Positions 48,436 to 59,370 of a stretch of 64,000 nt of DNA are shown in pieces. The notes beneath the pieces are model-generated. The model ran no database searches, was not told where the DNA came from, and saw nothing but the letters and a program-made list of their open reading frames with translations. Made by a program: the position numbers and the translations under genes. Numbering within the stretch: position 1 is the stretch's first letter; every line of letters begins with the position of its first letter. This DNA comes from Odiellus spinosus (lineage: Eukaryota > Arthropoda > Arachnida > Opiliones > Phalangiidae), in the NCBI GenBank assembly GCA_963920705.1, contig OY987237.1, forward strand, positions 14,476,601 to 14,540,600. Reading direction: 5' to 3'.

Positions 48436-49509
48436 GTTAAGTTAAGTCATGTTGAGGTTTTACTTAAACCTTACATTTCTGGTGAACAAAGATTGCGTCA
48501 ATATTTTTCTTATCTCATGAGATATCAAGAAAAATATAAAAAAAAAAAAACAACCCAAGATCGGGGTGCATTTCCGAGGTTTCTTAAAAAATCATTTCAA
48601 CCCAGAAGTGTAAAACTTCTAATATTTCATAAGCTTTCGACTTGATCACTACCCCACCTTGATAGTATGTTTACGTGACGTAATTTATAGACGCTCCCCC
48701 CAGTAAAATTCGCAAATCCGATAAACAGTCGTGTAAATTAGCATAAAAAGGAATTTTGGGAGGTTTCTGCGAAGACGCGATATAGATTTAAGTATTATCT
48801 TTTCAAATATACAAATCACCGATAAATCAAGCTTTATTTCAAGGTATAATGTATATAGGAAGTGGAAAAAGTAGAGCAAGAACGCTTTGCAAAATACAAA
48901 AAGCTATAAGACGCGCTTATCTATACGTAATGTTAAATCACGAGAGTTAAAAAATAATTTTTAGCAAAACTGGTTGAATTCTTAACCAGTTCTCTTTATG
49001 GAAGTCGATCTTGAAAGATGAAATTTTTAAATTTTTCTTACTTCTCCCAGAAGAGACATCCGAAAGACCGTCTTTCGTTTGACGTTTTTTAATCCCCCAA
49101 AGCTCTAAAATATATCGTGGGAGGAGATGAAAAAAACCACGCGGAAAGGGAAGGCAAATTTCTTACGAATAGAAAAAAAAATATATATATATGGCCATAA
49201 AAGAATATAAAGAGCACTTTTGGGATCGGAGATATGTTCGCAAAAATGCATTTTCGAAAAATTTAAACTCGAGAGCTATGGGAAAACGATTCATATAAAA
49301 TTCAACTGAGTTTTCATTCCTTGGGTTATTGTTGTAAGAAAATTCATGTTTTCTAAATTGAGGCTATCACCATCTTTTTAAAAAGCCCGTGGATTATATT
49401 TACAGTTTTTTCATATTCTTATAAAGTCATATTCAAAAGTTTAAACCTCTGGGATGATTCATTTTTAAGAAACTTAAAAATTAAAATTCCCAAAAAAATA
49501 TAGTATTTT

Positions 49510-49847
49510 CAGAAGTAGATGAAACCCTCCTTTGAAGTCTATTACTCCCGGGTCTTGTCTACCCCTCTCTGTATGGGTTATTCTCAAAAGGCGCGATTCG
49601 TACGCCTCCTAACGGTAGATATTTTAGGAGCGGGAGTTCGTCGAGCGAATATCTCTAGCAGCCTTGAAGTTCGTCCAAAAAACGTCGTCGTTTGTGGAGA
49701 GAGAGAATTTCCAATTTTCCGTAGACAGGGGGGATGAAGTAGGACCCCTTCTAACTCGTAAAATTGGGAATTTTTACCCATACAGAGAGGAGCGCTATAT
49801 CGAACATTAGAGTAGTAGACTTCAAAGGAGGGTTTCATCTACTTCTG
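49510..49847 (-). mobile_element. Family A MITE, copy A10 (338 bp), variant bases at both ends
   Basis: TSD GTATTTT at 49503-49509 and 49848-49854. Both ends carry the TAGATG variant (CAGAAGTAGATG and CATCTACTTCTG), unlike A3 and A9, where only one end does. Confidence 0.93.
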
Positions 49848-50489
49848 GTATTTTGGATATGATTTTTTAATATTATTATTAAACTTAAAATATAATCCCT
49901 TATCATTCGAAAAAAAAAAAAGATGATGAATAACTATTCAACTTCCATTTATTTTAAGATTAATTATCATCAACGGATGAACTGAAGCATTAACTGCAAA
50001 ATATAATCATAATCGGCACGTCTTTAAGTTTTGTTTGATATAAATATTCACGCTGATATTCAACCGCTGTAACTTAATTTCAATGTCAAAGATATCTATT
50101 GTCTATGATTGTTTTTCTATCACGATTGAACCTTTTAGAATTAAGGGGATATGAAGGTTGGAGCTACGAAATTAAAGCTTCTTTGTTGAATTAATCTGAT
50201 AGATGAAATTGGAACACTGACTCTATTGTTACAAACAACGATCACAAATAGATTGTGAAAAGAATACTATTCCAGAATTACCTTCCTTAGAGTAAACATT
50301 TCCATATCGAACCCCAGCCGGTTATTCTTTTGTTAAAAACTTTAAGCGAGATTGTAGATCACCATAGTTATTTAAATTTTAATTTTTAAAGGGATAATAA
50401 AGCTACCCAAAAATAATTTAGAATTTTAAAATTATTCAAGAAAAAATAGTAATTCGAATTTAACTCTTCATTCAGTCAGTGTCTTTGAC

Positions 50490-50787
50490 CAAGAAGGATC
50501 AGATAAGGAGAGGAAAAGTGGGGACGGCGCAGTTCCTACTGCGTCGGCCTAAACTCCCACTCTGGGAGAACGGGGGTATAGATGTTTCGTGGTAAAATGT
50601 TGTCACGTGGGTAAAACGGATCCTTTATCAGCTTCGTAGTAGCCACTAGCCAACGACGCTAGTGACCACGTGACAACAGTTTACCTCGAGAATTTCCTAT
50701 CCTCCTTTCCACCCGAGTGGGAGGTTGGCTCTTCTCTCTCTAACCCAACGCAGCCCTACTTTTCCTCTCCTTGTCTGATCCTTCTTG
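50490..50787 (+). mobile_element. Family C MITE, copy C3 (298 bp)
   Basis: TSD CTTTGAC at 50483-50489 and 50788-50794. Same AAGAAGG-end, long-centre type as C2, in the opposite orientation. Confidence 0.93.
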
Positions 50788-51353
50788 CTTTGACAACGTC
50801 ATGATAAGACTGTTGATTGGCTGGAAGGCAATCCAGTGGTCCTTCTTCAAAAGTAAGTTAGGCTTAGATACTTGAAGACTGAAAAAATTCAAAATTAATT
50901 GGAAAAACTTTAAACGTACAGAAATGATAAAATTGAGGATTAGCTATAGGGCGTTACAAATAATATTCAAATATCAAATAGAGTCGAACCTTTGGAAGAC
51001 ACCGCCGCGTCTTCATTATGAAACGAATCGTAATCGTCGAGACGCGATGGCATAAAAATGAATCTCCTCCTGTTCTTAATCCCCCTTTTCCCCCACCTAT
51101 AAGTCGTTATTAAGGCGAGCAGCCGAGCGAATCGGATCACATACTCCCATGAACTTGACCGTCAATGACTTTTATTAATTCATTTTTTTTTTATCCGTCG
51201 TCGCCGTGAAATCCGAGAACCCTCAATTCTTCTGGTTCTGATCAGAGTATATGAGGTCCTTGAATAATGTATTAATGGAATTATACGCGAATTTGATAGT
51301 TGGTATATAGTTTGTGGCTGGATAGAATTTAATATCACGCGACTCTTACTCGT

Positions 51354-51691
51354 TTAAAGGGAAGGTGAAATACTTACAGTGGTTATAATGGTTTATAAGC
51401 GGACGAAAGTTATACAGCTTACGATTGATTAATCCTTTAGAGATCAATTTCCAAGTTTTAAATTAAAAGCGATTGGTTAATGAATTAGTTTTTTAACCGA
51501 AATTAATTTAAACGTAAATTAAACCTTACCAAAACTCATCAAACGTAATTATCAAAGTCGCTAAGCCTAAATTTATTTCTAAGAACATTTAGACTGTAAA
51601 ATCTTCGCTGATGGCAATGAAACTAAAATAATAAATTACCTCACTAAATAATAATAAAAAAAATATTAAAATAAATTCACCTGCCCTTTAA
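51354..51691. mobile_element. TTAA-bounded MITE (338 bp)
   Basis: Ends TTAAAGGGAAGGTGAAA and TTCACCTGCCCTTTAA are inverted and bounded by TTAA. The interior is AT-rich and contains CGCTAAGCCTAAAT. It shares terminal style with family D but has a different body. Confidence 0.6.
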
Positions 51692-52269
51692 GAGCAAATT
51701 TTGTAGGAAAATACATACTTTCGATAAGCAACCTAAATTGTAAATTATTTCAATGTTACATCCCTGTAACCCAGATTCATAGATAAGAAAAAAAAAAAAA
51801 AAAAAAAAACTTTAAAAGCTTTCTGCCCATGAAATTTTTAAATGAGGTTTAATAATTCTTGTTTAATTTATTTTAACCAAGTTTGGGATGCATTTTTACC
51901 AAGCGGTAACGCGTTAATTTTTATTCTCTATTATGACTAAGTTTTACTGCTCAAAAGGTGGAGTTCATTTTCTTACAAGTTTTGCAATTTAAGTGTAATC
52001 TATAATTATAATTATTACCATATATTATACAATTAAAATTTTATCCGTTGTACTAAAAATATCTAGAAGTTAATTTAGCTTCGATTTTACTAATAATATA
52101 GGTGATACCAAAAGTAAATAACGAATAAAATAAATCTTTACGCAAGGATCCAATAAGTGAGAAGGGCGAGAAAGGACTGCTTCGATTCGCTTGAATCACG
52201 CGCGGTAGTTTCGATTTTGTAAAGGTCAAAGGTCTCCTACACGCCAGTTTAAACAAAGATTAACTCAAT

Positions 52270-52550
52270 CAAGGAGGATTAGACAAGGAGAAGAAATGTG
52301 GGGACGGCGCGGTTCCTACTGCGTCGGCCTAAACTCCCACTCTGGGAGAACGGGGGTAGAGACGTTTCGTGGTAAAATGTTGTCGCGTGAGTAAAACGAA
52401 TCCTTTATGAGACGCGCTAGCTAGCGACCACGTGACAACAGTTTACCTCGAGAATTTCCTATCCCCCCTTTCCACCCGAGTGGGAGGTTGGCTCTTCTCT
52501 CTCTAACTCAACGCAGCCCCACATTTCCTCTCCTTGTCTAATCCTCCTTG
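52270..52550 (+). mobile_element. Family C MITE, copy C4 (281 bp)
   Basis: TSD ACTCAAT at 52263-52269 and 52551-52557. Nearly identical to C1, with the same short centre, so these two are recent relatives. Confidence 0.93.
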
Positions 52551-52557
52551 ACTCAAT

Positions 52558-54004
52558 TCGGGCCTCGTCAAATTGAGCTCGCGCCAAACACGTGAATTAA
52601 ATTTTCAAGAACTTAACTAAGCCTTGGCCATTTTAAAATACAGAATTTGTCCTTCGGGAAACCGAAACGTCAGCGTCTTCAGAGGTTCTGAATTACTAGC
52701 GTTTGATGGAAAAGCTACCTCTTCGGATCCCAACTTATATGATCCTTGCTTCACGCGCGCTGTCAAATCAAGATGAAATTATGTAGTTCAAATAGAATTC
52801 AAGAAGATAATTATAGGAAGAGGACTTTGAATTTATATATTCCAAGTACGACAGAGTCACCCTTTTACAGCCATTTGGTTAAATATGATTAGCACCGCCT
52901 TGAAGTTTCCTAAATAGGTTGAAAACTTGAAACTAGCTTCATCCCGTTGGGTAACATCTTAGGCTCATATTCTAAATTAGGACCAGTAGCTTGTTTAAGA
53001 TCCCTTAAAGGAAAACTTGGAGCTTAAAATGGAATAGATTTTGAATTTATTTTTGGAATTTTCACAATTTTTAGACACTTTTTTGCGTCTTTAAATTAAT
53101 TTCTAGAGTTTGGTAAAATTTCAAATTCAATTTATTTCAGTTATTAGCATTTGTTTGAGCGGGAAGGGACCAAGTCATCTAGCGACTTATTGCCCTTCTA
53201 TAAAATTCTCAGAATACTTTCCAAGTTTCCCTTTCAATTTAACCATGGATAGGTAATACTATTGGGCAACGTGTATAGTACGTACGAAATATTTATTAAG
53301 CCTTTGCAAAAACAATTGATGCTAAAAAATAAATTGGGTTACGATTTAATTATAATTTCACGCTATTATCATAAAATTAAAAATTGAAACTGGTATAGCA
53401 TTTTTGTATTTCTAAATAGTTTTAAAAAACTAACTAAATTTTTTTTATTAAATTCAACTATCGTGGAGGCATATTTTACTATTTATTATACCCACTACTG
53501 TTGAAGGGGAAGTCTACGTATTGTTTCTAAGGCGTATTAATATATAATATTAAATCATATAGAAAAGAAAGTAGACTCTGTCAACTCCCGTTGTATAAAT
53601 AAATTTTTATATTAGTATGTTTTATGCACTCTTATATCAACGAAAACGTTATTTATGAGACAAGTTTTCCTTTCAAGAAATATAAGAGTAAAATATTTAA
53701 GGCATAAAAGCACTATTTTGGCGCGAATTTCCCGCCTTTTCCGTTTTGAGAAGGGGAGCTGGAAATAAGCTTATTGAACAACATTAATTTTCATTTTATG
53801 TAAGCGTTTTACACGCGCTAGAGTTCTACCAGGCAGCTTTAAACATCATTTATTTTGTACGACAAAGCAGTTTGAAGGGATACCATACTATATTCGACTT
53901 GACCCGATTAATAGAGTTTAACGCTATAAAGAGTTATTTTTTTAACATCGCCCATTATATTCCCCCGTTATTTTTACATTCCATGGAATATACGAAATGA
54001 AACT
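52558..54004. other. No gene seen
   Basis: Unique-looking DNA without splice-framed coding sequence or recognised repeats. Confidence 0.5.
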
Positions 54005-54180
54005 AAAAGGGAAAGCCTTAGACTCACGTGAAAAGTTTTAATATGTCATATAAAAAAATCTACAAAATATCGACGAAATAAACCAGATGTTAATTCACGC
54101 ACTTTTGACACGTGATACGGTTGCTTTCGCGCGATCTTTTTCGTGAAAGTACTTAATGCGTACGTAAGACTTTCCCTTTT
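54005..54180. mobile_element. Family K element (ends AAAAGGGAAAG / CTTTCCCTTTT)
   Basis: Short inverted ends enclose about 175 bp. Near the right end is the module GCTTTCGCGCGATC then TTTTTCGTGAAAGTACTT (54123-54154), which recurs at 39311-39342 and, inverted, at 18297-18328. Confidence 0.45.
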
Positions 54181-54675
54181 TTTAGTTGAATCAACATCAA
54201 TAATGATAGGAATAATGAAATTCCTTCCCCGAAATGATTTGTAAGTTCTTTTAAAACCATGATTTGCTTATACGTTACTCGGTATATCTAACATTAGTTA
54301 CATAATAGTTTTTAATGGCGCCTAGCTTTTCTCGTGCTGTAAAATCAGGGTGAAATAACTACATTCTCCGACAATGGTAACATACCAAAAAAAAAATACA
54401 TAAAATACTTTGGGGGGTCAAATGTCGCTCTTTAATTTTTAAAGCCGGAAGGAAAAAAATAAAAAAAATTATGTCTTTGCGCGAATAAAATTCAGCCTCA
54501 GGGATTTTTTTTTTTTGAAGTTAGGAAATGGTTCATTCGTAATATTCTAAGTTGAAATTGGTAGAAGAAGTGTATACGCAAGTTCTAAATATGATGCATT
54601 TTTCGGTCGACCTAAGAAGGTTTGAAATTTAAAGGAAATTTCACGACCACAGCGAAATTAGTTCTTAAATTTAAA

Positions 54676-54960
54676 AGGTTATGAAAGGTCAAATCTATAC
54701 TATTTGTCATATTTTTCCTGATGTTTTGATTATGGGAGTATATCGAATTTAAAGAATAATTCATTTTGAAGGGTCATAAGAGGTCAAACTCTTGGAATGA
54801 ATGTTTCGTAATATTGAGATAATTTGTATCCGTTTTTATTTATTTATTTTTTTTTTTTTCTTGCGTAAGGATTTTGTGCGCGTTAAGATTTAACCATCCT
54901 TAATAAATTATCATTGATGTATCAAGGCCCCTGAATTTAAAAAAGGGTCATAAGGGGTCA
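54676..54960 (+). promoter_or_regulatory. Three DR4-type nuclear-receptor-like half-site pairs
   Basis: AGGTTA-TGAA-AGGTCA at 54676-54691, GGGTCA-TAAG-AGGTCA at 54771-54786 and GGGTCA-TAAG-GGGTCA at 54945-54960. All are direct repeats with a 4-bp spacer on the + strand. They also share a preceding AATTTAAA block, so they may be decayed copies of one small repeat. Confidence 0.35.
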
Positions 54961-55194
54961 ATAGAAATGGTAAACTTATTAATCGGATTAACAACCTCGC
55001 ACATCGATTTTAAAATTAACCCTTGGGTCGTATCTTGTTGTATTTTCTTGTCAGAAGCTCAGTTTTGTACAACTTTCTTTTAAGCTTGGACGCATATCAT
55101 AATATATAAAGATAAATAACAAAAAGTTGGCTTTCATAAGCGTCCTCTAACGGCAAAACAGTTTGGTCAAAGAACTGACAAAACCACGTTCTAT

Positions 55195-55530
55195 CAGAAG
55201 CCGAAGAACCCTCCTTTGAAGTCTACTACTCCAATGTTCCATATAGCGCTCCTCTCTGTATGGGTAAAATTCCCAATTTTACGAATTAGAAGGGGTCCTA
55301 CTTCATCCCCCATGTCTACGGAAAATTGGAAATTCTCTCTCTCCACAAACGACGACGTTTTTTGGACGAATTCCAAGGCTGCTAGAGATATTCGCTCGAC
55401 GAGCTCCCGCTCCGAAAACATCTACCGTTAGGAGGCGTACGAATCGCGCCTTTTGAGAATAACCCATACAGAGAGGGGTAGACAAGACCAGGGAGTAATA
55501 GACTTCAAAGGAGGGTTTCATCGGCTTCTG
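55195..55530 (+). mobile_element. Family A MITE, copy A11 (336 bp)
   Basis: TSD GTTCTAT at 55188-55194 and 55531-55537. The left repeat has a small change (CAGAAGCCGAAGAACCC). Confidence 0.93.
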
Positions 55531-56073
55531 GTTCTATTGATAAAGAATAGGCAAATTAGAAATAGTTGCCTGTTGAAATTTTTATTCTTACTCAATTTAT
55601 GAATCTGTCTACACCAATCATAACAGACCGATATTTTTAGGGAGGGATTTCAAATACTCTTGAAATAAAATTAACTTAAAACGTTTGACAGAAAACCTCG
55701 CTTTTTTGTTATTATTTGGCCCGCAATGCTCTAGAAACAAAATATTTATGAAGGAAGATAACATTGTAGAATTTAAATTTTTAAAAATTCTTGAGTTTAT
55801 TTCCTAGACCGGATGTTTGCGCGTAGTATATGTGTTTTGTTCCTTCTCTTATAGATACACTTTCCCGAATTTGTATATAGATGCCTACTTTGTAGTCAAA
55901 AGAGAATCAACCCCTGCGCAAGTATATTTCGTTGAGCGTTGAGCGTAGTAAACTAGGATGTTCCACCAAATTCCGCAAAGTTTAGGTTTTGCTCTTCTTT
56001 AGACTGTATACTATATATCCCGTCAAAACATAAATATCCCTCCTTTAAAACTTTAACCTATTCTAGCCGTTGT

Positions 56074-56412
56074 CAGAAGCCGATGAAACCCTCCTTTGAA
56101 GTCTACTACTCCAATGTTCCATATAGCGCTCCTCTCTGTATGGGTAAAATTCCCAATTTTACGAGTTAGAAGGGGTCCTACTTCATACCCCCCTGTCTAC
56201 GGAAAATTGGAAATTCTCTCTCTCCATAAACGACGACGTTTTTTTGGACAAACTCCGAGGCTGCTAGAGATATTCGCTCGACGAACTCCCGCTCCGAAAA
56301 TATCTACCGTTAGGAGGCGTACGAATCGCTCCTTTTGAGAATAACCCATATAGAGAGGGGTAGACAAGACCCGGGAGTAGTAGACTTCAAAGGAGGGTTT
56401 CATCGGCTTCTG
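56074..56412 (+). mobile_element. Family A MITE, copy A12 (339 bp)
   Basis: TSD CCGTTGT at 56067-56073 and 56413-56419. This is one of only two insertions among the 7-bp families without T at TSD position 2. It lies 536 bp downstream of copy A11. Confidence 0.93.
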
Positions 56413-56419
56413 CCGTTGT

Positions 56420-57847
56420 CCATAGCTAAATTGCATGGCGAGTCTTTACCAAATTTGAAGCCATACCAAGGTTGTATCCGAAAATTTGCAGTAAACGAAT
56501 TTACGGTTTAGAGATGTTCTCTTTCGATATTGTTTTTATTTTTATTTTATTTTTTTATTGTTTGGACCAACAAGCTCCTCGTGGTACAGTTTTAGGGGTT
56601 TCAAATGTAGGAAACTAGTTGGCGGTGACACGTCCTTGGACGTGAGTCGACTTAATTTCGTTGCATTAATCCGTGGATTCATTCCCCTGAAGAGTTTCGT
56701 TCCCATTCTGATGGAGAATATTTTTGCTACTAGTTAATTCGATAAACCCTTGTTTAGAGATGCACTGATTTTATATATTTATGTCCAAACCAATTTGCAG
56801 AGAGAAATTCTTCACGAACAGCTACATAAATTCCACCTTAATTTGGCAGTACATTCAAAGCTTATAGATAACCCTTATTACTATGATTTGTTTAATTGAG
56901 ATAGAGGAAGCCTAGCTTTGCGCGTACTGACAAGTCAATGCTTTAGGTTCAGTTTGATATTTTGGATCGAAATAAAATATATGAGCACTACTTTTTAATA
57001 CATAAGGTATCACTTCGCTATAGCGTTGAAAGATATTGCAATCTTAGATTGCGTAAAAAGGTTCAGTGAATTTTGAAACTTTTAGACGTTTTTCAGACTA
57101 ACAACTCCTATATCTATATAAATTCTGAATAGTCGAATCAAGGGATTTTGTTAGCTTCTTCGTGAAACCTTACCAATTTGGCCCTAAATTTATTTGTAAA
57201 ATTAAATTACTATACGTACTTCTATATATTTTATGAAAGAAAGCTAATGATGATGACTTCTATATTTTTATCAGTGATGGAACCAGCTTTTTTTTCTCTT
57301 CTCAAGCCTATAGGGTGTGATATAATTATAGTGTGAACTCACATTTTTTAATACGTTCAAAGGTATTAATTCATTTTTAGACTTCACGCGCAGTGTCAAC
57401 TGAGACACGTTCATTCGCACGAACGGAGTTATCTTGTCAGCTTATTGTTATTGTTAGCTTATACTTAATAGACTCAAACGATTGAATGCAGTCACTAATT
57501 ATATCTGTAACCGTTTTCACACTAGAATAATCATAGGCGCAATATTACACGATGTTAAACTTCAAAAGGATTGAAAGTAGTTTGTGTAAACTGCCTTTGA
57601 AGACCCAATTGCGCGCATTAATGCAATTGCGAGTCCAGCAAAAAAAGATTTATTTGATTCTGTATACTTTACGCTTTTAGCTACGATGAAAAAAGGTACG
57701 TGGTTTTAACCAAATAGGTTCATTATCTATAACAGACACTCGAGTAATTAGCCGGGCCTAAACGACTACCCGCCACTTCTATCAACGTTAATTTATAGCT
57801 CCCACTACTCTATTATCTATTTTTTGCTTGCATTGTCGGTCATTTAA
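56420..57847. other. No gene seen
   Basis: Mixed composition. Two similar TTTTTAATAC segments (about 56990 and 57348) hint at old repeats. No exon evidence. Confidence 0.45.
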
Positions 57848-58200
57848 GCCGCGTTCACACTTTGAAACCGTTTTGAACCGTATTGGAAAGGTCAAATTAA
57901 AAGATTTTGGGGTCATCCAATTAATATCTCGTATAGAGTCGATTTGAAGATTCGAAACGATTTGAAAACGGTTTCAAAGAAGCTGCGTTTATATTAGGCC
58001 TCAGGATCGATTTAAACAATTTCAAAAAGATTTCGCTAGAGTCGTGGGAACGGTAAACCGTCTTTTCTCGAAACTGCTTCGGGAACTAGTTTCAAACCGA
58101 TTCATTTTCAACAACCGGTAAATGAAGCTACGATAAATCGATTTATAAAGAACGCGAGACGCTTAAGTCGGTTTCATTTTACTGCTAGTGTGACCGTAGC
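57848..58200. mobile_element. Family M inverted-repeat element, copy 2 (353 bp)
   Basis: Starts GCCGCGTTCACACTTTG and ends GCTAGTGTGACCGTAGC. The body is a degenerate series of AAACCGTTTTGAA / TTCAAACCG-type segments on both strands. It shares GATTCGAAACGATTTGAAAA with copy 1. Confidence 0.5.
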
Positions 58201-58785
58201 TGTATATAGAGTCAAGGGTGGACGCAGTTATTGGTAAGGCTTTCGCGTGGCAGCTAGAAAAGAGATCTCGTAAGAGAGACCGTGCTAGCTCAAAAATTGT
58301 CAGTGTAATTATTATAGATAGATACATTGTATGTACGTATTCGTCTGGTTTAACAGAAGGTAGGGAATCTGGCGATTATAATTGGGTCGGTGTTTTGATA
58401 AGCAAACATCGCGAAACAGTCAACTGTATACGATTATTAATTGCGAAATATTTGGTGGAGGGGTAAGGGGAATTGGTGGTTGGATCTAAAGGCCAACGGA
58501 AGTGATTTCTGGTCTAGTCGCCCCTTGCACACGCGCGACGTGGCCGAGCTGGCAACCCAACACCCCCGTGTATATCTGTATCAGACTAAATTCCCAGACA
58601 GTTACGTGATATAGAGCCTTGTACAGATCACGCGATGGAACGGCTGGCCGATGCTTAGGAATTATATTTACACCACTATAGTAAGGTTCCTCTCCCTCTC
58701 TGTAAACGGTATACATTTTGAGTATTGACACGACGAAAGGGGAGTTATGTTTTGCGAAAACGAAACCAACCAATGCCGCCGCAAT
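58201..58785. other. GC-rich region with possible exon-like frames
   Basis: Between family M copy 2 and the TTAA element, about 58480-58640 is noticeably GC-rich. One + frame after AG at about 58516 reads a protein-like 33 codons (contains DVAELATQHPRVYLYQTKF) before a stop, and a 95-codon frame lies on the opposite strand. There are no strong splice sites and no family was recognised. Confidence 0.25.
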
Positions 58786-59370
58786 TTAAAGGGAAACTAG
58801 AAAGATTTTATTGCAAATTTAACAGATTTTTTATAGATTCCTTAACTAGAAATAAATTTAAAACTTACCCAGAAAATAGGCTTAGCGGGATTCATATAGA
58901 ACCTGATTTCCTCGCGTATAAGCAGAAGCCGATGAAACCCTCCTTTGAAGTCTACTACTCTAATGTTCCATATAGCGCTCCTCTCTGTATGGGTAAAATT
59001 CCCAATATTACGAGATCGGAGGGGTCCTACTTCATACCCCCCTGCCTACGGAAAATTGAATATTCTCTCTCTCCACAAACGACGACGTTTTTTTTTGACG
59101 AACTCTAAGGCCGCTAGAGATATTCGCTCGACGAACTCTCGCTCCGAAAATATCTACCGTTAGGAGGCGTACGAATCGCGCTTTTTTTAAACTAACCCAT
59201 ACAGAGAGGGGTAGACAAGACCCGGGAGTAATAGACTTCAAAGGAGGGTTTCATCGGCTTCTGGTATAAGGTATAGCGACGTAAACTTTAAACGTTTTCA
59301 AGGGTAATTGGCTAATTAAGTAATCGAATTTTAAACATTATTTAAATTTCAGCTGTTAGTTTCCCTTTAA
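58786..59370. mobile_element. TTAA element D6, split by family A copy A13
   Basis: Left end TTAAAGGGAAACTAG, right end CTGTTAGTTTCCCTTTAA, both bounded by TTAA. The left interior matches family D (ACTAGAAATAAATTTAAAAC, AATAGGCTTAGCGGGATTC). A13 and its 7-bp TSD (58916-59270) interrupt it. Without A13 it would be about 240 bp. Confidence 0.75.
58923..59263 (+). mobile_element. Family A MITE, copy A13 (341 bp), inserted into a TTAA element
   Basis: TSD GTATAAG at 58916-58922 and 59264-59270. The flanks are continuous with family D sequence (CTCGCGTATAAGG, as in copy D1 at about 19530-19545), so family A was moving after this D copy had inserted. Confidence 0.94.

Noticed and set aside
58541-58620. 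tRNA gene or tRNA-derived SINE from an A-box match TGGCCGAGCTGG
   Set aside because: There is no B-box (GGTTCGAnnCC) at the expected distance, and no cloverleaf can be drawn.
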